Shown: positions 24,839-38,200 of the stretch, one piece after another
How positions within the stretch are numbered: position 1 is the first letter of the stretch
Layout: each line of letters opens with the position of its first letter
DNA from: Pseudorasbora parva
Lineage: Eukaryota > Chordata > Actinopteri > Cypriniformes > Gobionidae
Length of the DNA: 64,000 nucleotides
Direction: 5' to 3'
Assembly: GCF_024679245.1 (NCBI RefSeq)
Contig: NC_090196.1
Span: 9,946,361-10,010,360 of the forward strand
Made by a program: the position numbers and the translations under genes
Notes under the pieces: generated by a model
Database searches by the model: none
Told to the model about the DNA's origin: nothing
Seen by the model: only the letters and a program-made list of their open reading frames with translations

Positions 24839-26055
24839 CTCCCAATGCACAGCGACTTAAATGCAATGCATTAGAAACCACTAATTTCTTGAATGAACAA
24901 AATGTTTTTGTATGCAATGCTTGCAAAAGTCTTCTATGCACGAGTTTTTTCGTATGCAATGCAATGCAATGCAAAAGCAATCTTCTTTTTATTGCACTGC
25001 GAATTCTAATATAGAACACAAAAGCGCTATTAACTTCATTGCACGAGATCTACGCAATGCAAAGACACTGGCTCTTTGCTGCAATGCGAGTTTTTTATGT
25101 TATGCAAAAGCAATAATCTCCTCATTGCACAAGTTTTTTTGCATGCAATGCAATGCCGAATAACTAATCTTATTGCACAAGTTTTTTCGTACTCAATGCA
25201 ATGCAAAAACACCTACTCTCAATGCACAGCGACTTAAATGCAATGCAATAGAAACCTCTATTAACTTCATTGCACGAGATCTATGCAATGCAAAGACACT
25301 GGCTCTTCGGTGCAATAAGAGTTTTTTATGCAATGCAATGCAAAAGCAATAATCTCCTCATTGCACAAGTTTTTTTGCATGCAATGCAAGGCAGAAAAAC
25401 TAATCTTATTGCACAAGGTTTTTCGTATTCAATGCATTGCAAAAACACCTACTCTCAGTGCACAGCGACTTAAATGCAATGCATTAGAAACCACTAATTT
25501 CTTGAATGCAAAAAAGTTTTTTGAATGCAATGCATGCAAATGTCTTCTATGCACGAGTTTTTTTAGTATGCAATGCAATGCAAAAAAACTCTTCTCTTTA
25601 TTGCACCGCGAATTCGAATATCGAACACAAAACCTCTATTAACTTCATTGCACGAGATCTACGCAATGCAAAGAGACTGGCTCTTTGCTGCAATGCGAGT
25701 TTTTTATGCAATGCAAAAGCAATAATCTCCTCATTGCACAAGTTTTTTTGCATGCAATGCAATGCAATGCCGAATAACTAATCTTATTGCACAAGGTTTC
25801 TCGTATTCTATGCAATGCAATGCAAAAACACCTACTCTCATTGCACAGCGACTTAAATGAAACCACTAATTTCTTGAATGCAAAAATGGTTTTTGAATGC
25901 AATGCATGCAAATGTCTTCTATGCACGATTTTTTTTGTATGCAATGCAAACAAAAGCACGTATCAATGCAATGCACGTATTATTGCACCGCGAATTCTTA
26001 TATGGAAAGCATAGAGCTTATATCTTCATTGCACGAAATCTATGCAATGCAAAGA

Positions 26056-26450
26056 CACTGGCTCTTCGGTGCAATGCGAGTTTTTTAAGCAATGCAACGC
26101 AAAAGCAATGATCTCTTCATTGCACAAGTTTTTTTGCATGCAATGCAATGCAGAATAAACTAATCTTATTGCACAAGTTTTTCCGTATTCAATGCAATGC
26201 AAAAACACATACTCTCAATGCACAGCGACTTAAATGCAATGCAATAGAAACCACTAATTTCTTGAATGAACAAAATGTTTTTGTATGCAATGAATGCAAA
26301 AGTCTTCTATGCACGAGTTTTTTAGTATGCAATAAAATGCAAAAGCAATAATCTCCTTATTGCACACGTTTTTTTGCATGCAATGCAATGCAGAATAACT
26401 AATCTTATTGCACAAGGTTTTTCGTATTCAATGCATTGCAAAAACACCTA
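26056..26450 (+). repeat. Partner of the 1,612-bp-offset family C duplication
   Basis: Second copy of 24,444-24,838. The private variants are retained, with few differences, for example TTGCACACG here against TTGCACAAG there. Confidence 0.8.
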
Positions 26451-26975
26451 CTCTCAGTGCACAGCGACTTAAATGCAATGCATTAGAAACCACTAATTTC
26501 TTGAATGCAAAAAAGGTTTTTGAATGCAATGCATGCAAATGTCTTCTATGCACAAGTTTTTTTGCATGCAATGCAATGCAGAATAACTAATCTTATTGCA
26601 CAAGGTTTTTCGTATTCAATGCAATGCAAAAACACCTACTCTCATTGCACAGCGACTTAAATGAAACCACTAATTACTTGAATGCAAAAATGGTTTTTGA
26701 ATGCAATGCATGCAAATGTCTTCTATGCACGATTTCTTTCGTATGCAATGCAAACAAAAGCACTTATCTCTTTATTGCACTGCGAATTCGTATATGGAAA
26801 GCATAGGTCTTATATCTTCATTGCACGAAATCTATGCAATGCAAAGACACTGGCTCTTCGGTGCAATAAGAGTTTTTTATGCAATGCAATGCAAAAGCAA
26901 TAATCTCCTCATTGCACAAGATTTTTTGCATGCAATGCAATGCAGAATAACTAATCTTATTGCACAAGGTTTTTC

Positions 26976-27352
26976 GTATTCAATGCAATGCAAAAACACC
27001 TACTCTCAGTGCACAGCGACTTAAATGCAATGCATTAGAAACCACTAATTTCTTGAATGCAAAAAAGGTTTTTGAATGCAATGCATGCAAATGTCTTCTA
27101 TGCACGAGTTTTTTCGTATGCAATGCAAAGCAAAAGCACTTATCTCTTTATTGCACCGCGAATTCTTATATGGAAAGCATAAGCGCTTATATCTTCATTG
27201 CAGGAAATCTATGCAATGCAAAGACACTGGCTCTTCGGTGCAATAAGAGTTTTTTATGCAATGCAATGCAAAAGCAATAATCTCCTCATTGCACAAGTTT
27301 TTTTGCATGCAATGCAATGCAGAATAACTAATCTTATTGCACAAGGTTTTTC
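26976..27352 (+). repeat. Reference 8-subunit unit of family C, 377 bp
   Basis: A complete unit with all eight subunits, in the order GTATTCAATGC / GCGACTTAAATGC / AAAAGGTTTTTGAATGC / GAGTTTTTTCGTATGC / CGCGAATTCTTATATGG / GAAATCTATGCAATGC / TAAGAGTTTTTTATGC / AAGTTTTTTTGCATGC. 377/8 is about 47 bp. The second, third and fourth positions use TGCA-rich cores, while the fifth has largely lost them, so the subunits are diverged from one another but conserved between units. Confidence 0.85.
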
Positions 27353-27620
27353 GTATTCAATGCAATGCAAAAACACCTACTCTCAGTGCACAGCGACTTA
27401 AATGCAATGCATTAGAAACCACTAATTTCTTGAATGCACAAAAGGTTTTTGTATGCAATGCATGCAAAAGTTAGCGAAATATTATACGCAAAGCGCTAAT
27501 TCTTAAATCCACATTGCTTTCTATGCTATGCAAAGGTACTCTCGTCGATGCACCGCGAGTTTTTATTTGCAATGCAGTCCAAAAGCGCTAATCTCTTCAA
27601 TCTACAACGAGTCCTTATAT

Positions 27621-27754
27621 GCATTTCCCCTTCGAAAGAAATCCATATTTGACCTAGAGGATATATTTCTGACCAAATACGAATCCACAGAAGTTTTTTT
27701 TTTTTTTTTACAATATATTATCTAGAAACCATCTGATATTAAATGGCCAGAAAT
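27621..27754. other. Short low-repeat linker with a T16 tract
   Basis: After decayed family C, sequence such as GACCTAGAGGATATATTTC has no match to A, B or C that I can see. A run of 16 T lies at 27,694-27,709, followed by ACAATATATTATCTAG. This is the only stretch of more than 100 bp that looks non-repetitive within the window. It could be a remnant of the ancestral locus or of a mobile-element tail; nothing confirms either. Confidence 0.6.
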
Positions 27755-28923
27755 ATGTTCAGTAGTTAAATATGGAACCTTTTTGTGGCCGAATTTGTAT
27801 GAATGTTTAGAATGTTAAAGCTCAGACTCACAGACTTCTTCAATGTTTCATCGCAGTTCAAGAATGAAATTTTGAACATTTCTAGCCAAAGACTCTTTAC
27901 ATTTTTATACAGAATTTATATACATGTATATGTAACTTATGACTTTCTGATGTTTTATCAAAAGTCCAAATGTGACTTTTTGAAGAAAAATTCTAACCCT
28001 GGATTCTATGAACTTGAACCTTCTCTTCATACAAATAGATTCCTTCTTATTGTTTCATAAGTGTATCAAGGATAAGTCTTTGAACTTGAACTTTAGAACT
28101 TTCTAATAGATTCTGTAGTCCAAGGATGACCTTTTGAACTTATTTATTGCAAAGAGTCTATGAACTTGAACTTTCTATACATAGTAATAGATTCATCAGT
28201 AGTTCAAGTGTGAATTTTTTTAAATACATTTTTGGCCAAGCAGTCTGTCAACTTAAAATGTGCAAACTTATAGTGTTTCTTCAGAAGTTCAAACATGACT
28301 TTTTGAACTATTTTTTCTGACCCTGGAATCTATGAACTCGAACTTTCAATGCATACCAATAGACTCCTAATGTTTCATCAGTAGTTCAAGGATGAACTTT
28401 TGAACTTATTTTTTGCCAAAGGGTCTATGAACTGTAACTTTCTATACATAGATTCAACTTTCTATACATATGACTTCATGGTGATTCTTCAGAAGTTTAA
28501 ACATGACTTTTTGAACTATTTTTTTCTGACACTGGAATATATGAACGTGCAACTTTCTATGCATACCAATAGACACCAAATGTTTCATCAGTAGTTCAAG
28601 CATGACTTTTTGTGAAAAATAAAAAAAATCTTACCCTAGATTCTATGATCTTGAACTTTCTATACATAGTAACAGTCATCAGTATTTCAAGGGTGAAATT
28701 TTGAACTTTTTTTTACCAGAGTCTTTGAACTTGAGCTTTCTATGCATAACAATAGACTCGAAATATGATTAAGGAATTATTTTAAAAAATATTCTGACCC
28801 TTGATTTGAAAAACTTGAACTTTCTATTCATACGAATAGATTCCTTCTGTTGTTTCATAAGTAAGTTCAAGGATGAACAGTTGAACTTATTTTTGCTAAG
28901 AGTATTTGAATTTGAACTTTCTA

Positions 28924-29030
28924 ATCCTTCTGTAGTTTCATCAGCAGTTGAAGGATGAGTTTTAAAAAAAAACATTCTGACCCTGGATCCTATGAACTTG
29001 AACTTTCTATACATAGTAACAGTCATTCTT
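28924..29030 (+). repeat. 107-bp tandem duplication in family B, copy 1
   Basis: The first 103 bp (28,924-29,026), starting ATCCTTCTGTAGTTTCATC and ending ACAGTCAT, are identical by eye to 29,031-29,133, including an A9 run. A 4-bp TCTT joins the two copies. It is recent compared with the divergence between other B units. Confidence 0.93.
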
Positions 29031-29137
29031 ATCCTTCTGTAGTTTCATCAGCAGTTGAAGGATGAGTTTTAAAAAAAAACATTCTGACCCTGGATCCTAT
29101 GAACTTGAACTTTCTATACATAGTAACAGTCATCAGT
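29031..29137 (+). repeat. 107-bp tandem duplication in family B, copy 2
   Basis: Second copy of the unit starting at 28,924. It continues into CAGTATTTCAAGGG, which is normal family B continuation, whereas the first copy is interrupted by the start of this one. Confidence 0.93.
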
Positions 29138-29833
29138 ATTTCAAGGGTGAAATTTTGAACTTATTTTTTTTTTACCAGAGTCTTTGAACTTGAACTTTCT
29201 ATATATACTAATAAATTCCATTGTTCAAGGATGAACTTTTAAACTTATTTTTGAACTTGAACTTTCTATATACGAATAGAATCCTTCTGTAGTTGAATGA
29301 TTATTTTCTTACTATTAGTAGTTGAAGGATTACTTTAAAAAAAAAAATAAAAAATTCTGACCATGGACCCTATGAAATTGAACTTTCTATACATAGTAAT
29401 AGATTCATCAGTAGTTCAAGTGTGAATTTTTGAATAAATGTTTTAGCCAAAGAGTGTTTGAACTTTACATGTATAAAATCACTTATGGCTTTATGGTGTT
29501 TCTTCAGAAGTTCAAACATGACTTTTTGACCAAAAAAATCTGACCCTGGATCCTATGAATTTGAACTTTCTATACATAAAAATAGACTCCTTATATTTTA
29601 TCAGTAGTTCAAGGATGAGCTTTGAACTTATTTTTTCCAAACAGTCTATGAACTTGAGCTTTCTATGCAAACAAATAGACTAATAATTAAATATTTACTT
29701 AATATTGACTTTTCAAAGAAAAAATGACTTTTTATGAAAAATAAAACTTCTGACCCTGGATCCTATGAACTTGAACTTTTTATATATGGTAATAGATTCA
29801 TCATGTGAAATTTTGAATACATGTTTGGCCAAG

Positions 29834-29927
29834 TCTATTCAAACACTTACACTGTGTCCAATTTTCAAAAATTCATAAAAACATTTCCTTTATAGGTTTG
29901 CTCATTCAGTCATTTGATATTTGTTCA
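29834..29927 (+). repeat. Right arm of the inverted A monomer pair flanking the B-C-B block
   Basis: It matches the reverse complement of 19,057-19,150 at 90 of 94 positions. It is the first family A sequence after family B, and family A starts mid-monomer (TCTATTCAAACACTTACACT), at the same base as in the left arm. Confidence 0.85.
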
Positions 29928-31014
29928 TAGTTACCATGACAATTACTGTATTTATTCACAAGTCATTTTACTGTATAGTTTTGGAGAAAAGTACAGTCAA
30001 ATTCGCCCCAAAAATTCATTGAAGCACTTGCACTCTCCAATTTTCAACAATCCATAAAAATATTTCCTTTATAGGTTTGCTCATTCTGTCATTGGATATT
30101 TGTATAGAGTGACCCTGACTATTTTTGTATTTATGTGCACGTCATTTTACTGTATAATTTTAGAGAAAAGTACAGTCCAATTTGCCCCAAAATTCATTTA
30201 AGCAATTGCACTGTCCCATTTTCAAAAATTCATAAAAATCTTTCCTTTATAGGTTTGCTCATTCTGTCCTTTGATATTTGTTCAGAGTGACCCTGACTAT
30301 TACTGTATTTATGTACAAGTCATTTTACTGTAAAGTTTTAGAGAAAAGTACAGTCCAATTTGCCCCACAATTCATTCAAGCACTTGCACTGTCCAATTTT
30401 CAACAATTAATAAAACTCTTTCCTTTATAGGTTTGCTCATTCTGTCATTTGATAATTGTTTAGAGTGACCCTGACTATTACTGTATTTATTTACAAGTCA
30501 TTTTACTGTATAGTTTTAGAGAAAAGTACAGTCGAATATGCCCCAAATATCAACGTGCATTCACAAACTTACACTGTCCCATTTTTTCAAAAATTCATAA
30601 ACAATTTACTTCATAGGTTTTCTCATTCTGTCATTTTAAATTTGTTCAGAGTGACCCTGAATATTACTGTATTTATTTACAAGTCATTTACTGTATAGTT
30701 TTAGAGAAAAGTACAGTCGAATATGCCCCAAATATCAACGTGCATTCAAATACTTACACTGTCCCATTTTTTCAAAATTCATAAACAATTTTGCTTCATA
30801 GGTTTTCTCATTCTGTCATTTGAAATTTGTTCAGAGTGACCATGAATATTACTGTATTTATTTACAAGTATTTTTACTGTATAGTTTTGGAGAAAAGTGC
30901 AGTCAAACTCTCCCCAAAATTCATTCAAGCACTTACAGTCCAATTTTCAAAAATATCATAAAAATCTTTCCTTTATAGGTTTGCTCATTCTGTCCTTTGA
31001 TATTTGTTCAGAGT

Positions 31015-34000
31015 CACCCTGACTATTACTGTATGTAGTAACAAGTCATTTTACTGTATAGTTTTGGAGAAAAGTACAGTCAAATTCGGCCCAAAATTCA
31101 TTCAAGGACTTACAGTGTCCAATTTGCAAAAATTCATAAAAATCGTTCCTTTATAGGTTTGCCCATTCTGCCATTTGATATTTGTTCATGGGGACCCTGA
31201 CTATTACTGTATTTATTTACAAGCCAGTTTACTGTATATTTTTGGAGAAAAGGGCAGTCAAACTGCAAATAATCTGTCTATTCAAACATTTACATTGTAT
31301 CCAATTTTCAAAAATTCAAAAAATCTTTCCTTTATAGGTTTTCTCATTCTGTCATTTAATATTTGTTTAGAGTGACCCCGACTATTACTGTATCTATGTA
31401 CAAGTCATTTTACTGTATAGTTTTAGAGAAAAGTACAGTCGAATATGCCCCAAATATCAACGTGCATTCAAATACTTACACTGTCCCATTTTTTCCAAAA
31501 TTCATAAACAATTTTGCTTCATAGGTTTTCTCATTCTGTCATTTGAAATTTGTTCAGAGTGACCATGAATATTACTGTATTTATTTACAAGTATTTTTAC
31601 TGTATAGTTTTGGAGAAAAGTGCAGTCAAACTCTCCCCAAAATTCATTCAAGCACTTACAGTCCAATTTTCAAAAATATCATAAAAATCTTTCCTTTATA
31701 GGTTTGCTCATTCTGTCCTTTGATATTTGTTCAGAGTGACGCTGACTATTACTGTATGTAGTAACAAGTCATTTTACTGTATAGTTTTGGAGAAAAGTAC
31801 AGTCAAATTCGGCCCAAAATTCATTCAAGGACTTACAGTGTCCAATTTGCAAAAATTCATAAAAATCTTTTCTTTATAGGTTTGCCCATTCTGCCATTTG
31901 ATTTTTGTTCATGGGGACCCTGACTATTACTGTATTTATTTACAAGCCAGTTTACTGTATATTTTTGGAGAAAAGGGCAGTCAAACTGCAAATAATCTGT
32001 CTATTCAAACATTTACATTGTATCCAATTTTCAAAATTTCGAAAAATCTTTCCTTTATAGGTTTTCTCATTCTGTCATTTAATATTTGTTTAGAGTGACC
32101 CCGACTATTACTGTATTTATGTACAAGTCATTTTACTGTATAGTTTTAGAGAAAAGTAGAGTCGAATATGCCCCAAATATCCACGTGCATTTAAATACTT
32201 ACACTGTCCCATTTTGTCCAAAATTCATAAACAATTTTACTTCATAGGTTTTCTCATTCTGTCATTTGAAAATTGTTCAGAGTGACCCTGAATATTACTG
32301 TATTTATTTACAAGTATTTTTACTGTATAGTTTTGGAGAAAAGAACAGTCAAACTTGCCCAAAAATCAAATTGAATTCAAACACTGTACAATTTTCAACA
32401 AAAAAAACATAACAATATTTTTTTTATAGGTTTGCTCATTCTGTCATTTGATATTTGTTCAGAGTGACACTGACTATTACTGTATTTATTTACAAGTAAA
32501 TTTACTGTATCGTTTTGGAGAAAAGTACAGTCAAATTCGCCCAAAAATTAATTCAAGCACTTGCACTCTCCAATTTTCAACAATCCATAAAACTCTTTCC
32601 TTTATGGGTTTGCTCGTTCTGTCATTTGAAATTTGTTCAGAGAGACCCTGACTATTACTGTATTTATTTACAATTCATTTTACTGTATAGTTTTGGAGAA
32701 AAGTGCAGTCAAATTCGCCCCAAAATTCATTCAAGCACTTACACTGTCCAATTTTCAAAAATTCATAAAAATCTTTCCTTTATAGGTTTGCCAATTCTGT
32801 CATTTGATATTTGTTCAAAGTGACCCTGACAATTACTGTATTTATTTGCAAGTCATTTTACTGTATATTTTTGGAGAAAAGTGCAGTCAAACTGCAAATA
32901 ATCTGTCTATTCAAACACTTACACTGTCCAATTTCAAAAAATTCATAAAAATCTTTCCTTTATTTCCTTTATAGGTTTGTTCATTCTGTCATTTGTTATT
33001 TGTTTAGAGTGACCCTGACTATTACTGTATGTAGTAACAAGTCATTTTACTGTATAGTTTTGGAGAAAAGTACAGTCAAATTCGCCCCAAAATTCATTCA
33101 AGGACTTACACTGTCCAATTTACAAAAATTCATAAAAATCGTTCCTTTATAGGTTTGCCCATTCTGCCATTTGATATTTGTTCAAGGGGACCCTGACTAT
33201 TACTGTATGTAGTAACAAGTCATTTTACTGTATATTTTTGGAGAAAAGTGCAGTCAAACTGCAAATAATCTGTCTATTCAAACACTTACACTGTCCAATT
33301 TCAAAAAATTCATAAAAATCTTTCCTTTATTTCCTTTATAGGTTTGCTCATTCTGTCATTTGATATTTGTTTAGAGTGACCATGACTATTACTGTATTCA
33401 TGTAAAAGTCATTTTACTGTATAGTTTTAGAGAAAAGTACAGTCAAATTTGCCCGAAAAGTAATTCAAGCAAGTGCACTCTCCAATTTTCAACAATCCAT
33501 AAAAATATTTTCTTTATAGTTTTGCTCATTCTGTCATTTGATATTTGTTTAGAGTGACCCTGACTATTACTGTATTTATTAACAAGTCATTTTACTGTAC
33601 AGTTTTGGAGAAAAATACAGTCAATATCGCCCCAATATTAATTGAAGCACTTACACTGTCCAATTTTCAAAAATTCATAAAACTCTTTCTTTTATAGGTT
33701 TTCTCATTCTTTCATCTGATATTTGTTTAGAGTGACCCTTAATATTACTGTATTTATTTACAAGTCATTTTACTGTATATTTTTAGAGAAAAGTACAGTC
33801 GAATATGCCCCAAATATCAACGTGCATTCAAATACTTACACTGTCCCATTTTTCAAAAATTCATAAACAATTTTTCATCATAGGTTTTCTCATTCTGTCA
33901 TTTGAAATTTGTTCAGAGAGACCCTGAATATTACTGTATTTATTTACAAGTATTTTTACTGTATAGTTTTGGAGGAAAGTGCAGTCAAACTCTCCCCAAA

Positions 34001-35233
34001 ATTCATTCAAGCACTTACAGTCCAATTTTCAAAAATATCATAAAAATCTTTCCTTTATAGGTTTGCTCATTCTGTCCTTTGATATTTGTTCAGAGTGACC
34101 CTGACTATTACTGTATTTATGTACAAGTCATTTTACTGTATAGTTTTAGAGAAAAGTACAGTCCAATTTGCCCCAAAATTCATTCAAGCAATTGCACTGT
34201 CCAATTTTCAACAATTCATAAAACTCTTTCCTTTATAGGTTTGCTCATTCTGTCATTTGATATTTGTTTAGAGTGACACTGACTATTACTGTATTTATTT
34301 ACAAGTAATTTTACTATATAATTTTGGAGAAAAGTACAGTCAAATTCGCCCCAAAATTCATTCAAGGACTTACACTGTCCAATTTTCAAAAATATCATAA
34401 AAATTGTTCCTTTATAGGATTGCCCATTCTGCCATTTGATATTTGTTCAAGGGGACCCTGACTATTACTGTATTTATTTACAAGCCATTTTACTGTATAG
34501 TTTTAGAGAAAAGTACAGTCGAATATGCCCCAAATATCAACGTGCATTCAAAAACTTACACTGTCCCATTTTTTCATAAATTCATAAACAATTTTACTTT
34601 ATAGGTTTTCTCATTCTGTCAGTTTAAATTTGTTCAGAGTGACCCTAAATATTACTGTATTTATTTACAAGTCATTTTACTGTATAGTTTTAGAGAAAAG
34701 TACAGTCGAATATGCCCCAAATATCAACGTGCATTCAAATACTTACACTGTCCCATTTTTTCAAAAATTCATAAACAATTTTACTTCATAGGTTTTCTCA
34801 TTCTGTCATTTGAAATTTGTTCAGAGAGACCCTGAATATTACTGTATTTATTTACAAGTATTTTTAATGTATAGTTTTGGAGAAAAGTACAGTCAAATTC
34901 GGCCCAAAATTCATTCAAGGACTTACAGTGTCCAATTTGCAAAAATTCATAAAAATCGTTCCTTTATAGGTTTGCCCATTCTGCCATTTGATATTCGTTC
35001 ATGGGGACCCTGACTATTACTGTATTTATTTACAAGCCATTTTATTGTATATTTTTGGAGAAAATGGCAGTCAAACTGCAAATAATCTGTCTATTCAAAC
35101 ATTTACATTGTGTCCAATTTTCAAAAATTCGAAAAATCTTTCCTTTATAGGTTTTCTCATTCTGTCATTTAATATTTGTTTAGAGTGACCCCGACTATTA
35201 CTGTATTTATGTACAAGTCATTTTACTGTATAG
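31015..35233 (+). repeat. 4.2-kb block duplicated at +9,895/9,896 bp
   Basis: It matches 40,911-45,128. Offset 9,896 drops to 9,895 after about 31,455, because CAAATATCAAC here is CAAAATCAAC in the partner. Substitutions seen include C32511/A42406, A34867/C44762 and T35045/C44940. Homology with a further shift of 4 bp continues to about 37,325 against 47,225, so the original exchange involved about 6.3 kb. Confidence 0.87.
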
Positions 35234-38200
35234 TTTTAGAGAAAAGTACAGTCAAATTTGCCCCAAAAGTAATTCAAGCAAGTGCACTCTCCAATTTTCA
35301 ACAATCCATAAAAATATTTTCTTTATAGTTTTGCTCATTCTGTCATTTGATATTTGTTTAGAGTGACCCTGACTATTACTGTATTTATTAACAAGTCATT
35401 TTACTGTACAGTTTTGGAGAAAAGTACAGTCAATATCGCCCCAATATTAATTGAAGCACACTGTCCAATTTTCAAAAATTCATAAAACTCTTTCCTTACA
35501 TTCTGTCATTTGAAATTTGTTCAGAGAGACCCTGAATATTACTGTATTTATTTACAAGTATTTTTACTGTACAGTTTTGGAGGAAAGTGCAGTCAAACTC
35601 ACCCCAAAATTCATTCAAGCACTTACAGTCCAATTTTCAAAAATATCATAAAAATCTTTCCTTTATAGGTCTGCTCATTCTGTCCTTTGACATTTGTTCA
35701 GAGTGACCCTGACTATTACTGTATTTATGTACAAGTCATTTTACTGTATAGTTTTAGAGAAAAGTACAGTCCAATTTGCCCCAAAATTCATTCAAGCACT
35801 TGCACTGTCCAATTTCAACAATTCATAAAACTCTTTCCTTCATAGGTTTTCTCATTCTGTCATTTGAAATTTGTTCAGAGAGACCCTGAATATTACTGTA
35901 TTTATTTACAAGTATTTTTACTGTATAGTTTTGGAGGAAAGTGCAGTCAAACTCTCCCCAAAACTCATTCAAGCACTTATAGTCCAATTTTCAAAAATAT
36001 CATAAAAATCTTTCCTTTATAGGTTTGCTCATTCTGTCCTTTGATATTTGTTCAGAGTGACCCTGACTATTACTGTATTTATGTACAAGTCATTTTACTG
36101 TATAGTTTTAGAGAAAAGTACAGTCCAATTTGCCCCAAAATTCATTCAAGCACTTGCACTGTCCAATTTTCAACAATTCATAAAACTCTTTCCTTTATAG
36201 GTTTGCTCATTCTGTCATTTGATATTTGTTTAGAGTGACACTGACAATTACTGTATTTATTTACAAGTAATTTTACTGTATATTGTTGGAGAAAAGTGCA
36301 GTCAAACTGCAAATAATCTGTCTATTCAAACACTTACACTGTCCAATTTAAAAAAATTCATAAAAATCTTTCCTTTATTTCCTTTATAGGTTTGCTCATT
36401 CTGTCATTTGATATTTGTTTAGAGTGACCATGACTATTACTGTATTCATGTAAAAGTCATTTTACTGTATAGTTTTAGAGAAAAGTACAGTCAAATTTGC
36501 CCCAAAAGTAATTCAAGCAAGTGCACTCTCCAATTTTCAACAATCCATAAAAATATTTTCTTTATAGTTTTGCTCATTCTGTCATTTGATATTTGTTTAG
36601 AGTGACCCTGACTATTACTGTATTTATTAACAAGTCATTTTACTGTACAGTTTTGGAGAAAAGTACAGTCAATATCGCCCCAATATTAATTGAAGCACTT
36701 ACACTGTCCAATTTTCAAAAATTCATAAAACTCTTTCTTTTATAGGCTTTCTCATTCTTTCATTTGATATTTGTTTAGAGTGAGCCTTAATATTACTGTA
36801 TTTATTTACAAGTCATTTTACTGTATATTTTTAGAGAAAAGTACAGTCGAATATGCCCCAAATATCAACGTGCATTCAAATACTTACACTGTCCCATTTT
36901 TTCAAAAATTCATAAACAATTTTTCATCATAGGTTTTCTCATTCTGTCATTTGAAATTTGTTCAGAGAGACCCTGAATATTACTGTATTTATTTACAAGT
37001 ATTTTTACTGTATAGTTTTGAAGGAAAGTGCAGTCAAACTCTCCCCAAAATTCATTCTAGCACTTACAGTCCAATTTTCAAAAATATCATAAAAATCTTT
37101 CCTTTATAGGTTTGCTCATTCTGTCCTTTGATATTTGTTCAGAGTGACCCTGACTATTACTGTATTTATGTACAAGTCATTTTACTGTATAGTTTTATAG
37201 AAAAGTACAGTCCAATTTGCCCCAAAATTCATTCAAGCACTTGCACTGTCCAATTTACAACAATTCATAAAACTCTTTCCTTTATAGGTTTGTTCATTCT
37301 GTCCTTTGATATTTGTTTAGAGTGACCCTGACTATTACTGTATGTAGTAACAAGTCATTTTACTGTATAGTTTTGGAGAAAAGTACAGTCAAATTCGGCC
37401 CAAAATTCATTCAAGGACTTACAGTGTCCAATTTGCAAAAATTCATAAAAATCGTTCCTTTATAGGTTTGCCCATTCTGCCATTTGATATTTGTTCATGG
37501 GGACCCTGACTATTACTGTATTTATTTACAAGCCAGTTTACTTTATATTTTTGGAGAAAAGGGCAGTCAAACTGCAAATAATCTGTCTATTCAAACATTT
37601 ATATTGTATCCAATTTTCAAAAATTCAAAAAATCTTTCCTTTATAGGTTTTCTCATTCTGTCATTTAATATTTGTTTAGAGTGACCCCGACTATTACTGT
37701 ATCTATGTACAAGTCATTTTACTGTATAGTTTTAGAGAAAAGTACAGTCGAATATGCCCCAAAATCAACGTGCATTCAAATACTTACACTGTCCCATTTT
37801 TTCCAAAATTCATAAACAATTTTGCTTCATAGGTTTTCTCATTCTGTCATTTGAAATTTGTTCAGAGTGACCATGAATATTACTGTATTTATTTACAAGT
37901 ATTTTTACTGTATAGTTTTGGAGAAAAGTGCAGTCAAACTCTCCCCAAAATTCATTCAAGCACTTACAGTCCAATTTTCAAAAATATCATAAAAATCTTT
38001 CCTTTATAGGTTTGCTCATTCTGTCCTTTGATATTTGTTCAGAGTGACCCTGACTATTACTGTATGTAGTAACAAGTCATTTTACTGTATAGTTTTGGAG
38101 AAAAGTACAGTCAAATTCGGCCCAAAATTCATTCAAGGACTTACAGTGTCCAATTTGCAAAAATTCATAAAAATCTTTTCTTTATAGGTTTGCCCATTCT

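Larger units (their letters stand above)
21496..27620 (+). repeat. Family C tandem repeat: about 47-bp subunits in 8-mer units
   Basis: Every subunit of about 45-50 bp carries one or more ATGCAATGC pieces and most end in TTGCAC or TATGCAC. Eight distinguishable subunits form a unit of about 364-382 bp. Positions of the anchor (C/T)GT(A/G)TTCAATGC-type subunit are 21,508, 22,110, 22,346, 22,711, 23,088, 23,453, 23,826, 24,191, 24,573, 24,812, 25,189, 25,425, 25,803, 26,185, 26,424, 26,612, 26,976 and 27,353. Short spacings (188 and 236-239 bp) are near 4 and 5 subunits. Long ATG-started open frames here, up to 212 codons at 23,838-24,476, are read-through of the Cys-Asn-Ala-Met-Gln periodicity and not genes. 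The last stretch, after about 27,475, is strongly decayed. Confidence 0.93.
27755..29833 (+). repeat. Family B tandem repeat, right block
   Basis: The same unit pieces as the left block, in the same orientation: GAACTTGAACTTTCTATACA, CATCAGTAGTTCAAG, CTGACCCTGGATCCTATG and TTTGGCCAAG. The first few hundred bases are decayed and the repeat becomes regular after about 28,000. The block ends inside TTTGGCCAAG, fused to family A at 29,834. With the left block it brackets family C, so C most simply sits within a once-continuous B array. Confidence 0.88.

Noticed and set aside
21496..27620. CRISPR array, suggested by the regular spacing of ATGCA-rich repeats
   Set aside because: The 'spacers' are themselves repeated in fixed order, no unique spacers or cas genes occur, and the context is eukaryotic satellite.
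28400..29026. Open frames in family B (for example + at 28,400-28,594 and - at 28,769-29,026)
   Set aside because: They span tandem units including poly-A/T runs, show no recognisable domain, and the - strand frame crosses the B repeat periodicity.
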